Assembly: GCA_963978905.1 (NCBI GenBank)
Contig: OZ022258.1
Coordinates: 39,478,591-39,542,590 of the forward strand
Origin: Trichostrongylus colubriformis
Lineage: Eukaryota; Nematoda; Chromadorea; Rhabditida; Trichostrongylidae
Reading direction: 5' to 3'
DNA: 64,000 nucleotides
Below, piece after piece: positions 44,721 through 57,247 of the stretch. The position numbers and the translations under genes were made by a program. Each line of letters begins with the position of its first letter. Position 1 is the first letter of the stretch. The notes beneath the pieces were generated by a model. The model was not told the origin of the DNA. It saw only the letters and a list, made by a program, of their open reading frames with translations, and searched no databases.

Positions 44721-45555
44721 TGAGAGTAGCAGTCCGAAATTGGTTGTAGGGCAAAGCTTCACCAAATTTGAATAGAACGTAAATCGTGCTTTAAAAAGAT
44801 ATACAGGAATCCAGCAAGAAAGCAAAAAATCACTGAGAAAAAAGTTCATATGTGCAGCATTCGAAACCGCCAAAGCTGTCCGAACAGCATAAATAATATG
44901 ATGGCATGTTGTAAAAAAGAAGCACCTATAACAATCTATTCTTTCGCTTATTTCACAAAGCTGTCGGAAGTTTTATAATGTTGATGACAAGTGGTTCAAA
45001 AGTCGTAGACCAGGAAGCGTTTTCATCCGCTGCTGAGCCAGCGTTTTAGGGTTAACGGCGACCGTCGCGTGGGGGGGGGGGGTTCTAAAATCAGGTAAGA
45101 GTTGACAGTTTCAGGGCACTAAGAGTTTCTGTGGAGCTGATGTTCACGTTATCTGAGGTGTAGAGCTTCTGAGCTGTTCCTTTCGCCAAAGAATCAAGAG
45201 GAAAGAAAGCCATACTATAAACACGACAGGACAAAACATGCCCTTATGTTTGAGAGATGGCAAACAGCGTCATCCCAATCGACGATAGAGCGCAAGAACA
45301 AGGCATTGCATCTACATCCGGGAAAGAAAAACAGCGCAAAAGGCGCTGAAAATTACAGATAGAAGAGGACATAATATTGAAGCAACTGTTCCATTTACCA
45401 CTGAAATCTTGCACTGTTGAACACCGCAAATCGCAAGGAGAACGATGCATGGCGGTCTACCAGAATTAGAATCATCAACATACAGCACTCTGAAAAACGA
45501 TAAAGCCGCTTGTGAAATGTTAGAAACTCTTTCTGTTAAATGCTCCTCAGAAACA
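44721..45555. other. Intergenic with a G-run
   Basis: A run of 13 G lies at about 45071-45083. No supported exon. Confidence 0.4.
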
Positions 45556-45559
45556 CTCA

Positions 45560-46092
45560 AAGGCAGCTTTAGGGGAACGTCGGACGAAAAGTAAAAGAAG
45601 TAGTGAATATGAAAGCCGAGATGACTAGTAATAGGACAGTGGAGAAAAAACGGACGGAGATGGCCAAAAACCCGAGAAATAGAGCCCCCTCCCACCGTTG
45701 TAGGCGCGGACGACCTTTCCGTCAAGAGGCGGGTAGTCCGCATAGGTTTTCCACTGGCATTACCAAGACGTAAACATGAAGGGATGTTCGAAAATGCGAC
45801 AGCATCTATTTTCATATGGTGAGCTTCAAGCTAAAAGTGAGAAAGCGCCCTCAGTACTTGCAATCCTGCTGATCTCCTTGACCAATCTCACCATGATCAA
45901 CCACTAATCACGTCGTCTGGAGGCGGGCTGCCCTAAACCAAGGCGGCTTGCCCTATCGAGGCCGCCTCCGCCACAGCTCAAGGGGGCGCCTTCCGCGGGG
46001 GATTTAGCCATGCATGGGCCTTTTAGACCCGTAGTTTATCACTAAATGACTCCTTTTGGGCTTATCACCCACATTACCCCAAACACTGTCTT
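45560..46092 (-). mobile_element. TTAA MITE, 540-bp family, reverse copy
   Basis: Reverse-complement copy of 5184-5722, very similar over its length including CGCGGAAGGCGCCCCCTTGA and CTATGCGGACTACCCGC. Both flanking TTAA sites have mutated (CTCAA on the left, TTTGA on the right), so it is an old insertion although its body is well kept. The frame 45312-45815 is internal to it. Confidence 0.72.
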
Positions 46093-49000
46093 TGAGATAA
46101 ACACTTGAGGTAAAAAGTGTAGGCATCGAGAAGGTGCGTTGGTCTATCGAAATCAAATTGCAGGTGGTAGACACAATAAAGTATCTATCTTTTTTGTTAT
46201 GGAAATGCCGCTTTTCCTACTCTGCAAAATGATACAGTTACTGATTGTCGTGACCGGGGCGGCCAACGCTCTGAATTGCTGCATCGGATGGTTCCGCCGC
46301 CACTGGACCACGGCAGAACGTGGGTGTTATGGAGCCCACACCCCATTAGAGTACCTGTCGCACGGGTGAGAATGCTAACTAACGCCTGCGCGGGCCCCCC
46401 TGAGGCCTGTAACTTAACCGCTACTTAGAGGAATACCAATAAAGATATTGTTGACTACATGTACTATTGCTACATAACAGGACAAGGGATATTATACTGA
46501 TTTACTACGTAATACGAACAGACTATTAAATACATATTAAATGAGGACAATACACATTGAGGATATAGGTAAAAGAGATTCAAGAGAGAGAACAATACAT
46601 TGCAACACAACTATCATCGAAATGTTATGAACCCACGCGGGACTGGTCGATCTGGAGGTGACGAGGGATACCCAGGGGCGAGGGACCAGGGTAGCATGTC
46701 CGGTCCACCAGGCTAGCGTCCTTGTCGAGTATCATCTTCTTCGGCGACAATCAGCTTGACATCGAGAGACTTTAACAGATTGACCGCTCCGGACGACGAC
46801 AACTGACTTGACTCTGCGGGAACCGGGCGGATCGATAGTTTACCGCGTTACACGTGGCAGAGACCGTTTACGGTAGACGTAGACCATGACGTCTGGACTG
46901 ATCTAGCCCCGAGCGCGGTTTCTACAGGCACATGCTACAAATACAGGGAAGGTCGTACGCAAGTCACGACAGTGATCAGGTTGAAGCATCTAATAACCAT
47001 AAAACGAGGAAAAAGGGAAAAATGCCAGTTTTGCAAGGTTTTTGCCCTAAACTGCTTAACTAGAATTTACGATTATCTGAGGCCATATCAACTTTCTCAC
47101 AATGTTTTTGGTTTAGTTGGGGCCGCAAAATAGAAAAAAATCAGCGAAGTCTTCGTAATTTTGCATGGCGATGGACCGCCCTTCTCACTTCTCGTCTAAA
47201 AACGGTTTGCACTTCGCTGGGCTTTTGATAAACAGTCTATATGGACGTATTGAGCTCCAATGGAGACCTTGATCCCAAACATACTTCGCCGGTGCAGGAT
47301 TTAAGCATGCCTCATATTTTCATGAAATGCTCTTATAAAATACCTTTTTTGTAACTGTTGATATCTGGCGCGGAATTCGAAAAGTGATAATTGTAAGGAA
47401 CATCTTCCTGACAAGGGAAGAATACTATCTGCCATACGACTCTCTGAGTGGAGTTTAGGAGGTTTTTCTGAATAAATAATGCTATTGCATGGTACCTACA
47501 AAAGCCCATAGCGGGCGAGCCCATTTTCGCGTAAAAACCAGTGCATTATCGTGCTTAGGGAATCTAGTTACTCAGAAGACAGAGTTTCAGCCAGTTTGAT
47601 AGTTTGGCCAAATTTCGGGGAAATTCGTGGGCTAGCCTGTGGCAACGCATCAAACAGAGGGGGAGTCGTCGAGAAAATGTTCTCGGTTGGCTTGGCGTTT
47701 GATTGAAAATTCGCATAGACGGGTACTTAGACCATCTGAAAGCGAATATCATTACCGATCTGCGCAATAGCACCGAATCTGTGCGCGATGGGAGTCTGCT
47801 CATACAAAGTGGATAACGGAATTTTCTGCGCTGTTGAAGATAGGGCTAGTGAAGTAAGCGGAAAACGAATAGAGCGGTCATCGTACATGACAACACTTTT
47901 GCGAATGTTTCCCAAAATTAGCAGAGAAACTCATAAAAAGAGCAAAAAAACTGTTTTCGTGATAATCCCATCCATGGGCCCACCCCACGCGAACTGCCAC
48001 GACCACCTTCGTGTTAATGTATGTTTATCTGCGTCGTGCCCAAAGAACACACTTATACATGTGGAACGAGTGCATTCAGGTAAACCACCATAACTGCAGC
48101 CATTGTCAGAGAATAGTTTGGCAGGTTTCTCAGGCAGTTTCGAAATCAGCGTTCAGAAGTGCGTGCAGTGGTATGTGTCTTCCTGCAAAGGGCCACTTCG
48201 ACCTGGTATTCATTTCCTGTTAGTGATCTTATCGCCTCGACCTCAGTACTGACAAGGGTTGAAGGCCATTAAACGTGATCAACTTGTTTTTCGCAGTCCC
48301 CAAAGCAAATCGAAACAGAGGTGAATATAGTATATTATACAATGGGTACTTCAATTGACGGATGAATAAATCACGTTGAGGAGATCAAATCCAACGGTAA
48401 ATAAACTTTCACGAAGTAACAGATGGAACTGTCAAGAAGCTGTCATAGAGTCACGCCCTCCCATACCGGAAAAGTCAGTTGTCTTCCCCAGCTCCCCATC
48501 TCCTTTTCACTGTTAGACAGTTTTGCTCCACAATTTGTATCGGTTGAAATAAGAGTATGGAAATTAATGAGTTTCAAATCATCGAATCACTCCTGTACTA
48601 TAACCTCTGCAACCCATAAATTGAAGTGGCATTTCAGAGTACCTTACCGGTCAATCAATTTGCACCTAGAGAAATACGTGTCCACTAGGAGAAGCTATCA
48701 AACAATAAGAGTGAGGGTTCATTTCAAATGCACTTTACGTTACTCACAAATATATAGGTTTCAAGAGCTTATAGTTGCTTAAAACATGTCAAAGTAGGAA
48801 AAGGTGCTCCCCTGCGATCAATGCGACGCTTAGGTGAACAGCCTAGCAACAGTTATCGGTAAGGCAAGGACAAACTTAAAGTTTTTGCCGTCAAATGATC
48901 TGGTCTAACACAAATCTGCGTGTGACATACTACTTCGGCCCGTGAGCGGCAGTGCGTTATTGCGCAAGTGACGATTACACGCTATTGCATTGCGAGAGAT

Positions 49001-49400
49001 TCAACATGATGGAAGAAAGACGCGAACATGGAAAAATGCCTCAGTTGGAAATGCCATACTAACCCCATACACTACGTGTCAGTAAATGTCCAAAGGCAGG
49101 TGCTGTGCATGCTATAGAAACAAATAACAGCTACGTACTCAGCTTGCATTCTCATCAGTACGTTGGCGGCGAGTGGTGAGTTGGAACGTGGTTTCATAGC
49201 TATCGGTATTTGGCTTTGCTGTAAGTAGCCACAACTATCTCTTTTTTCCTTAGGAGTGTGCTTACTTACTCGCGTTCCTGTTCCTGAGAAGGGTGGTAGT
49301 AAAGCCACCTGTTTGACCCCTGTCATCCCGAAAGTTTGTTTTGCATAGCACTTCAATTCCAGTCGCTGTTGTTTATCCGGCGTGGCTCTTCTGGTTCAAA
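46093..49400. other. Long stretch with no supported gene
   Basis: Read on both strands. The GC-rich part at 46240-46420 and 46620-46930 stands out from its AT-rich surroundings but has no frame or motif that I recognise. Frames at 47788-48093 (+), 48423-48782 (+, 119 codons) and 49072-49356 (-) have no motif. Confidence 0.35.
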
Positions 49401-49417
49401 CTTGTTCCGTTTGAGTC

Positions 49418-50340
49418 TTGACTAAATTGAGCTCTGTTTTGCCTGGTTCTTTCCTGTCAATTAACTCCACGATAATGGCTGGTAAAAGAAGTGTTCAGTA
49501 TCCAAGTGCAAAGGATAGCTCACAAAGGGAAAAACCTAGGACTCAGACGCTTGACCAGAACTCTGCCAGTGACATCTTTGACTACCGCACCTGCTCAGTC
49601 AGGGAAATTTTGACGGATTCGCTCATAAATTAAATGATTTTAGTCCTACAAAAAAAATGATTGAAACTATTTCTAGTGAGATTGAAGGGGAGGTAAAGGG
49701 CAGAAGTGTAGAGACTGCCGGATTAGCGGAAAAACCTCGAGAATAGCCTGCCTCTCGTCGTCAAATGGAGTTAGAAGATAAGGTGGCAGGTATTCTAGAT
49801 ATACTTGTTGTAGAGTGTAAACCCGAGTCTGTATATCGTCTGAGTACATGTGTAGACTCGAGAAACACAATTCAAGGGATTACTCTCAGATCGACTTTGT
49901 TCTGATATTATATCTGAAATAAGCGCTACTATATCACTTCGAGTAATGCTTGTCTACCGCCCGCCACGATCCACCGTTAATGTTGATGATGATCTAATTA
50001 ATGTTCTCTGCGACATATGCTCTATTCCTGGTCCTCTTCTTGTGCTAGGAGATTTCAACCTCAGTATTGACTGGATTAATGATGTTGGACGAGCAAATGC
50101 TGACGTACGATTTAAGGGAACTTTATATGTTGTAACCTTAAACGGTGGGTTATGTGTGCTACTAGAGGTGATTCCATCTTAGATTTTATTTTATCTTCTG
50201 ACACCATGGTTCGAATTATTTATATTCTACCTCCTCTTGGCAATTCAGATCACAATATCACACATTTCGAGGTCGATTTTATGAAAGAAAGTTTTTTTTG
50301 CCTGAACCAGTTTTTGCACGTGTCGATTGTGATATGCTCA
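49418..50340 (+). mobile_element. CR1-like LINE 5' part: ORF1 end and endonuclease
   Basis: 49418-49860 in broken frames resembles a CR1 ORF1 C-terminal domain (EILTDSLIN, then a long charged block with ASRRQMELEDKVAGILDIL, VECKPESVYRLSTC). 49946-50340 is endonuclease: MLVYRPPRSTVNVDDDLINV, LLVLGDFNLSIDW, then, one frame on, CATRGDSILDFILSSD and GNSDHNITHFEV with the SDH catalytic motif. No reverse transcriptase follows; the tandem array at 50495 begins instead. Related to, but distinct from, the element at 502-4110. Confidence 0.75.
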
Positions 50341-50494
50341 GTAACTGTCTGAACGCAATAGCCTGCAATCAATAATTCAGTAATTATACATCGGTTTCAG
50401 AACGTTACTACAGATTCTGTTTAGTATTATATAGATGCTTTTCAAAAATTGTTCCCTTTCGCTACCCATGTGACAGAAACCGTCTCACAGAAAT

Positions 50495-51055
50495 TGAAAT
50501 TCTACAACATTACGCATCACTGATCGATATTGACTGAAAATATCGGTTTTTGTACAGAAGCGTGGAAACGGCCTATGGTCCATACTATTGATTGAGTGCC
50601 CTCATAGAAGTTCAAATTCTACAACATCATGCATCTTAAGGTCCATACTACTGAGTGAGTGCCCTCATAGGAGTTCGAATTCCACAACATCACGCATCAC
50701 TGATCGATATTGATTGAAAATATCGGTTTTTGTACAGAAGCGTGGAAACGGCCTATGGTCCATACTATTGAGTGAGTGCCCTCATAGAAGTTTAAATTCT
50801 ACAACATCATGCACCATCGATCGATATTGATTGAAAATATCGGCTTTAGTGCAGAAGGCAAGGAACGGCTTAAGGCCCATACTACTGAGTGAGTGCCCTC
50901 ATAGAAGTTCAAATTCTACTACATCACGCATCACTGATCGATATTGATTGAAAATATCGGTTTTTGTGCAGAAGCGTGGAAACGGCTTAAGGTCCATACT
51001 ACTGGGTGAGTGCCCTTACAAAAGTTGAAATTCTACAACATCTCCCATCACCGAT
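50495..51055 (+). repeat. Tandem repeat, about 118-bp unit, five copies
   Basis: Each unit runs TTCTACAACATCACGCATCA, CTGATCGATATTGATTGAAA, ATATCGG, then GTGGAAACGG and GTGAGTGCCCTCATAGAAG. Units start near 50495, 50610 (half unit), 50675, 50790, 50910 and 51030. CGATATTGATTGAAAATATCG is a small inverted repeat inside every full unit. Confidence 0.85.
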
Positions 51056-52209
51056 CAATCACACCCTTATATATAAACCCGGAGTTTGGTGTGTTTGATT
51101 GTACGAATGTTTGTTTGCGTACCTACTCGATTCTCCGTTCTATCAGAAAAACAACGGGGGAGGTAAGGTCAAGTTGGGGTTGGGTGGGGCATGGTCCAAG
51201 ATGTGCAGAGCGCACATGTACATACGGATTTCCGGTCAGACACACACATACACACATGAAAACATACACCAACAGACACATAGAAGGATTATGGAGACAC
51301 GGTTCGAGTGTGAGCGAAGTGTTGTTGCAGCAGCTTTATGTGGGCAGAACTTTCAATCAAAACTCATCTCTTAAAACCCTTTGCTTCAGAATATAAGTAA
51401 GTCATAACCATGGTGAAAATCACGGCAAGATGGCTTATGTGCAACACAAAGCGAGCCGACTATTTTCATTCTAACTTTTTTTTGTAGGAAACCAAGCATT
51501 TCTATCATGCTCACTACACAGCACCTGTAGCCAGTAAGCATTTGGTCTTTGTTGGTGTTAATCTCTACACCAGAGCACAGGCACATGCGTTGAGCCCTGA
51601 CCAGAGATGGGGATAACCCACCCTCTAGCGCATACAGTGCAGTGCAGAAGTCTTTAAGTCACATTCATTAGCGATAAAGGGAAACAATGCAGTAGCAATA
51701 CCAATGATGTGATCAATTTTGTGGACACCTTCCTCCATGCCCGAGGATGGCGGTAAGGTCTGGATGAGCAGCCCCCCCCCCGGTTCTGTCTCGGTGAGCG
51801 TCGCAGAATATGGATTTCCGGTAAGACAAAAATCCATATTCTGCGACGTTGTCCTCAAGAGGCGCCACGATCGGTCGTCTCAGCATCCTGAAATCAACAA
51901 AACTCATTAAGGAATCGGAGAACAACAACATCGCTAAGGTTAGACACATATTGATTATCCTACAGTGCTGAGCTTTCTACAGCTACTCCCTTAACCCAAA
52001 AACATTCTTCATCGGGCGTGAAGGTTGAATCTAGTGTCTTCCCTGTCAGCTTCATGCGAATGAGGTTCAGAGAAATGCTTCTCCGACAGCTCCAGTGACG
52101 ACAATCTGGAGGCGCAACGGCATAAGACCGCTTCATACTTTACGCACCGGCGATGCCGGTACCGACAAAATAATCATGTGCCCTCTACTTTTTTTCCTAG
52201 ATTATGGAG
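51056..52209. other. Mixed intergenic sequence with CA-rich tract and hairpin
   Basis: 51225-51290 is rich in CACACA/ACACATAC words similar to the ends of the composite elements further right, perhaps the end of another copy. No gene supported. Confidence 0.4.
51797..51850. repeat. Perfect 19-bp hairpin
   Basis: CGTCGCAGAATATGGATTT and its exact reverse complement are separated by about a dozen bases. It lies just after a C-run at 51769-51781. Could be a folded transcript or the residue of a small inverted-repeat element. Confidence 0.7.
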
Positions 52210-53590
52210 TACCAGCTGGCGGGCGCACACTAGTGCGCGCGATTCATGGAGATGTTGTGCAAAATGGGTTTGATCAGCATGACCGCAGTTCTGTATGGAG
52301 TTGAGTAGAAATTTCCCTCACTCTGCTTTCAGCTGAGCTATTTATTTGAATAAAAGCAGAGATGGCGTGATGAAAAAGCATTTCGGCGTCATTATACTTC
52401 AGCCGCTTCGCATCGAACCTGTTTTGCACGTCATCGGCACGAATCGCGCGCAGTAGTGTGCGCGAGCCAGCTGGTATAGGTCATCACAGGAAGTTTGGAT
52501 AGTTTAGATATAGATAGTTTTGTATTCGACTGCATCTATTGGTGACAGTTTGTTCACCTGCTGAGCATCTAATTCCTACACATTGATGGTAGATCCATTA
52601 CCCTATCAACGACGTTAATAGTTTTCGTGAACATGTTTCACCATTTGGAATTTTATATAGTCTAGCGGTCGATACCCAGTGTTGCTGCCAGTACCGCACC
52701 AGAAAATGATTCCAGGTGGCACGCTTTCTTTGTTATCACAAGTATAGGTGTATCATGATTATCAATGTAGATCGCAGTATCAGGAGAAATACTCCCTTTT
52801 TTGGAACGCTAAGCAATTCAGCGGTCGATACATCGGTCAGTGATATCAGAACATAAACAAAATGTGTTCACCTAATGACACTGAGCATCAGACGCTTTTG
52901 CTAAAGCGGTCGTATAGTGATATCAAGCGATGTGAAGGATTTCATCCCATCCGGTTCCTAATGGTTTATATCAGCCACCGCAAGCCGTTATCACTGAGGC
53001 CCCTGTACTCAACAGTACCATTAAGGTCCCTGTACCCTTCAATACATGCGAATGTGAACATTCCACTGTTAGCCGCAAAAGCTTACCGGCCTTGCTGACA
53101 ATTCCCTTATCACGCTCCTAATCGTATCTTCTCAACCATTATCATCTTGGATCACCCACTATTCATGTCCCCGTCCCACTGTGCTAAACACCCATGAGTG
53201 TCAGCGCTCTTGAATCAACGCGAAAAGCGAAACGGGTTCGACGACTCTAGACTTTTTACGCTCCTTATCAAATCTTATGAGCCGTTATCAAGCTGGATCA
53301 TCCACCATCAATGTTCCCATCGCACCCCGCGCAACACCTGTGAGTGTTAGCGCTCCTGGATCAACGCGAAAGGCGAAACGAATTTAGCGACATTTGCCTT
53401 CCGAGGCTACTTATCAGCCCTTACCAGCTGCTATCCCTTTCGTTCTACCACCGCTGGGGTTCTCTTGGCACCCCCTGTAACACCTGCGAAATTCAGTGTC
53501 CCAGCTTTGCTGCGACGTGAGATACGAATTTCGTGATAGCCAGACGGACGAATACACACACGCACAGAGATACGAAGCGAATTATATATA
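52210..53590 (+). mobile_element. Composite INE-like element, unit 1
   Basis: Order: fold-back 52210-52476 (ends TACCAGCTGG with inverted arms of about 65 bases), body 52480-53100 (TAGCGGTCGATACCCAGTG, ATCAGACGCTTTTGC, AGCGGTCGTATAGTGATATC), short minisatellite 53100-53410 (about two units), and an end with a GACGGACGAATACACACACG microsatellite then GAATTATATATA. Units 2 and 3 repeat the same order. No protein is coded. Known: Helentron-associated INEs such as DINE-1 have subterminal inverted repeats, a core, tandem repeats of about 150 bp and a microsatellite; assignment is inference from that layout. Confidence 0.6.
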
Positions 53591-55695
53591 TACCAGTTGG
53601 CTGGCGCACACAACTGCGCGCGATTCATGGCGATGTTCTGCAGAATGGGTTTGATCAGCCTGACCAAAGTGTTGTGTGGAATCGAGCGGAAATTCTCTTC
53701 CCTCTGCTTTCAGCTGAGCTATTGAACTAGAAAAAAAAGCAGAGAAGATGGTGTGATAAAGAAGGATTTCGGTATTGATATACTTCAGTCGCTTGGCATC
53801 GAACCCATTTTGCACGTCATCGACATGAATCGCGCGCAGTAGTGTGCCAGCCAACTGGTTTAGGTCATCATTGGGAGTTTAGATAGCTTAGAGATCGATA
53901 GTTATGTATTCGATTGCACCGAATGATAACAAATGTTCACTTGCTGAGCATCTAATTCCTACACATTAATGGTATAATGGTAGAACCATATCCTGATTAT
54001 CGATGTTTATCGCTTTCGTAAACATGCTTCACTACTTGGAATTTTCCATAGTATAGCGGTCGATACCCAGTGCTGCTGCCAGTACCGCATTTGAAAATGA
54101 TTCCCAGTGAACCGCTTGCTTCGCTATCACAAATATATGTTGATCATGATTATCAATGTAGATCGCAGTATCAAGAAAAATTTACCATTTTCTGAAACGC
54201 CAGGCAATTCAGCGGTTGATACGTCGGCCAATGATATCAGAACATGAACAAAATACGTTCACACAACGGCAATGAGCATCAGACGCTTTTGTTCAAGCGG
54301 TCGCATAATATTATAGTAATATAGCGAGAGATTGTATGTGAAGGATTTCATCCCATCCAATTTCTAACAGTTCTTACCAGCCACCGTAAATTAGTTTTAC
54401 TGAGATCCCGTACCCAATAATACCATTGAGATCCCCGTACTCTATAACACCTGTGAACATTCCACTGTCAGCCGCAAAAGCGGATCGGCCCTGGTGACAT
54501 TTCCCTTCTCACGCTCCTAATCGAATCTCATCAGCCATTATCAGTTTGGATTACCCACTATTGATGTCCCCGTCCCACCCTGCTAAACACCCATGAGTGT
54601 CAGCGCTATTGGATGAATGCGAAAGGCGAAACGAATTTGACAAAATTTGCCTTCTCATGCTCCATATCAAAGCTTATCAACCATTATCACTTCAGATCAC
54701 CCACACTGAAAGTCTCTGGTCCACCCTGCTCAACACCTATGAGTGCTCGCTCCAGGATCAATACGAAAAGAAACGGATTCGACAACTCTAGCTATTTCAC
54801 GCTCCTTATCGTATCTTATCAACCGTTATCAATGCGGGTCGCCCACCATTAATGTTCCTGTCCCATCCCGCAAAACACCTATGGGTGTCAGCGCTCTAGG
54901 ATCAATCCGAAAGGCGAAACGGATTCGACGACTCTAGCCATTTCACGCTCCTTATCGTATCTTATCAACCGTCATCAATGCGGGTCGCCCACCACTAATC
55001 AAAACACCTATGGGTGTCAGCGCTCCAAGATCGACCCGAAAGGCGAAACGAATTCGACGACTCTAGCCATTTCACGCTCCTTATCGTATCTTATCAACCG
55101 TCATCAATGCGGGTCGCCCACCATTAATGTTCCTGTCCCATCCCGCAAAACACCTATGAGTGTCAGCGCTCTAGGATCAACCCGAAAGGCGAAACGGATT
55201 CGAGGACTCCAGCCATTTCACGCTCCTTATCGTATCTTATCAAGCGTTATCAATGCGGGTCGCCCACCACTAATGTTCCTGTCCTATCCCGCAAAACACT
55301 TGTGAGTATGAACGCTGCGGGACCAAAGCGAAAGGCGAAACGGATTCGACGACTCTAGCCATTTCACGCTCCTTATCGTATCTTATGAACCGTTATCAAT
55401 GCGAGTCACCCACCATTAATGTCCCTGGCCCCTCCTGCTAAACACTTATGAGTGCCAGCGCTCTTGCATCAACGCGAAAGGCGAAACGGATCTGGCGACA
55501 TTTGTCTTCCGAGGCTCCTTATCAGCCCTTATCAGTTGCAATCACTTTCGGTCCACCACCATTAGTGTCCCCTTGCCACCCCTTACATCACTTGTAAAAT
55601 TCATGGTCCCAGCTTTACTGCGAGATGAGATATGAATTTCGTGACAGACGGACAGACACACACACACACAGACAGACATACTAAGCGAATTATAT
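53591..55695 (+). mobile_element. Composite INE-like element, unit 2 (tandem with unit 1)
   Basis: Begins TACCAGTTGGCTGGCGCAC exactly where unit 1 ends in TATATATA. Fold-back 53591-53860, body 53861-54480 closely parallel to unit 1, minisatellite 54530-55560 with about seven units of 126-147 bp (TTATCGTATCTTATCAACCG marks each), microsatellite 55640-55680 (GACAGACGGACAGACACACA), end GAATTATATATA. ORFs in the minisatellite (54597-54937) repeat with the unit and are not genes. Confidence 0.62.
54530..55560 (+). repeat. Minisatellite of unit 2, about 147-bp period
   Basis: Repeating words: GTCAGCGCTC, AGGATCAA, CGAAAGGCGAAACGGATTCG, ACTCTAGCCATTTCACGCTC, CTTATCGTATCTTATCAACC, AATGCGGGTCGCCCACCA. 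The marker near 54810 recurs near 54955, 55081, 55228 and 55375, so the period is 146-147 with one 126-base unit. Clearly related to the array at 60590-62270. Confidence 0.85.
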
Positions 55696-55710
55696 ATAGT
55701 AGGATATAGC

Positions 55711-56339
55711 AGGATTGTGCAACATAGTCAGATTCGTGGTGTTCAGGTGCCGATTTTTGCCTTTATCAACTAAGTGCAATTTATTGTTCACACTATCACG
55801 GTCCTCGCACATGGGTTCTACCTTGCCGTGGTGTGCGAGCTTGTAGCGAAGGCTGGAATACCCTACTGGGTAGGGTTAGGCCGGAACCCCATACTGGCCT
55901 CCGCGACCAAAGAACCCAAATTGCCCATGCTCATGGTAGTACGGCCGCTTCCTTGAGCGACAGGAACGCCCCGGCGAGGCTATCCTGTGGGACACAAGTT
56001 GCTCAAACCACTTCTAACCATTGCCTTAGTCTCCTGCAGGCTGTCCCTGCCCAGTCCGGTAGCGCTGGATATGCAAACAGCCAAAGGCGAAGAAATTTCA
56101 GGGCCGAAGGCTACCACAGGAAAAGGACCAGAGCGAGCCATCTGATTGTTTGCACATACATTTGTCGCAGCATCAGTTCGGTTGCTCAGCTCTCGGCACT
56201 CATTAATGAAGCTAAACGGATCAACTACGATATTATCGGACTCTGTGAAACGAAGAGGAAAGAATCTATGTCTTGCATTTGGACGGACGGAACAGCTGTT
56301 TACCTTGGTGCACGGAAACCCGGTACAACATCTGGAGGA
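55711..56339 (+). repeat. Left arm of 629-bp inverted repeat (RTE-like 5' end)
   Basis: AGGATTGTGCAACATAGTCA to ACAACATCTGGAGGA is repeated in inverted orientation at 58423-59051, same length to the base and with only a few differences seen. Both arms start beside TATATATAGT. Confidence 0.88.
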
Positions 56340-57247
56340 GTCGGCTTCATCGTGGCACCGCGGTTCGCCAAATATGTCACAAACGTCACGTTCTACGGAC
56401 ATCGACTTGAGGTGTTGACCGCCTCTCTCTCGAAGGATACTAACATAGCCGTAATACAAGTGTATGCACCGACCGCCGATAAGGAAGATGTGGAGCACGA
56501 GGAATTCTACGAAGAACTTGCCGACCTTGCAAGGTCGAGAAACTGTTCATACATTATCATCAGTGGAGACTTCAATGCAAGAGTAGGCTCACGGAATGCT
56601 AGTGAGATCTTTGTTGGACCCTACTCAGATGAAGAAAGAAACGAAGCTGGGCAGAGGCTGGTAAACTTCTGCGAAACGTTCCACTTCTACCACGGAAACA
56701 GCCAATTCTACAAAGCACGACATAGGAGGTGGACGCACATCGCTCCGAACGGACAGCACCTCCACGAGCTGGACCACATCCTCTGCAATCGCAAAGCAAT
56801 GACAGACGTGGCCGTTGTTCCTTCGTTCAACACTGGCAGCGATCTCGCCTGTTGAGAGCTCGATTTCACTTCGATCGTGGACGTACACGCCTTGCTCGCG
56901 TCTTGTCCAGAAGACCACCTACAACTATTCTCGACACAGCTACCGCAGGCACGATGGCAATGGAGGAAAATTTTGCGATGCAAGAGGATCTCGACAACGA
57001 CTACGAATCGCTTGTGAGCACAACAAGTGGAATAAGGAATCGCTGTCGCCACAACGCCCCCACTCACCACGGGTGCCGCATCTCCTCGTCTGCACGAGCT
57101 CTGCTAGAGAAGCGGAGGCAAATGGATTGCAGCGTCAATGATGTGGAGTACACGACCCTCAGCAGGTTGTGTAGGAAGAAAGTCATCGAAGACCATACCA
57201 ACTACACCCGTATCAGGTCGTATCAGCCGAGAAGAAAAGCAGTCTAA
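55833..57247 (+). mobile_element. RTE-like retrotransposon: endonuclease part
   Basis: 55833-56855 is open for 340 codons. After a leader (MRACSEGWNTLLGRV) it reads VCTYICRSISSVAQLSALIN, INYDIIGLCETKRKES, TSGGVGFIVAP, IAVIQVYAPT, CSYIIISGDFNARVG, WTHIAPNGQHLHELDHILCN. The order NxR..ET..G.GG.GF..VYAPT..GDFN.R.G..LD.IL marks the EEP endonuclease of the RTE clade; catalytic Glu, Asp-Asn and Asp are present. A frame change at about 56852 loses the final SDH (GSDLAC instead), and linker sequence follows to 57247 (FHFDRGRTRLARVLSRRPP). No forward reverse transcriptase follows; a reversed fragment does. Confidence 0.88.

Noticed and set aside
45312..45815. 167-codon ORF with hydrophobic stretches, and the similar 5617-5943 frame
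   Set aside because: Inside copies of the 540-bp TTAA family; the third copy has the frame broken, so it is not a conserved protein.
46139..46369. GC-rich ORF and surrounding block as a gene or LTR
   Set aside because: No direct terminal repeats, primer-binding site or protein motif seen.
48423..48782. 119-codon ORF as an independent gene
   Set aside because: No motif, no splice context, no repeat support; length alone is not enough in a 64-kb eukaryotic window.
50495..51055. CRISPR-like array of repeats
   Set aside because: Units are contiguous and of about 118 bp with no unique spacers, and the genome is eukaryotic.
55980..56498. 172-codon minus-strand ORF
   Set aside because: Antisense shadow of the RTE-like endonuclease frame, which carries all the motifs.
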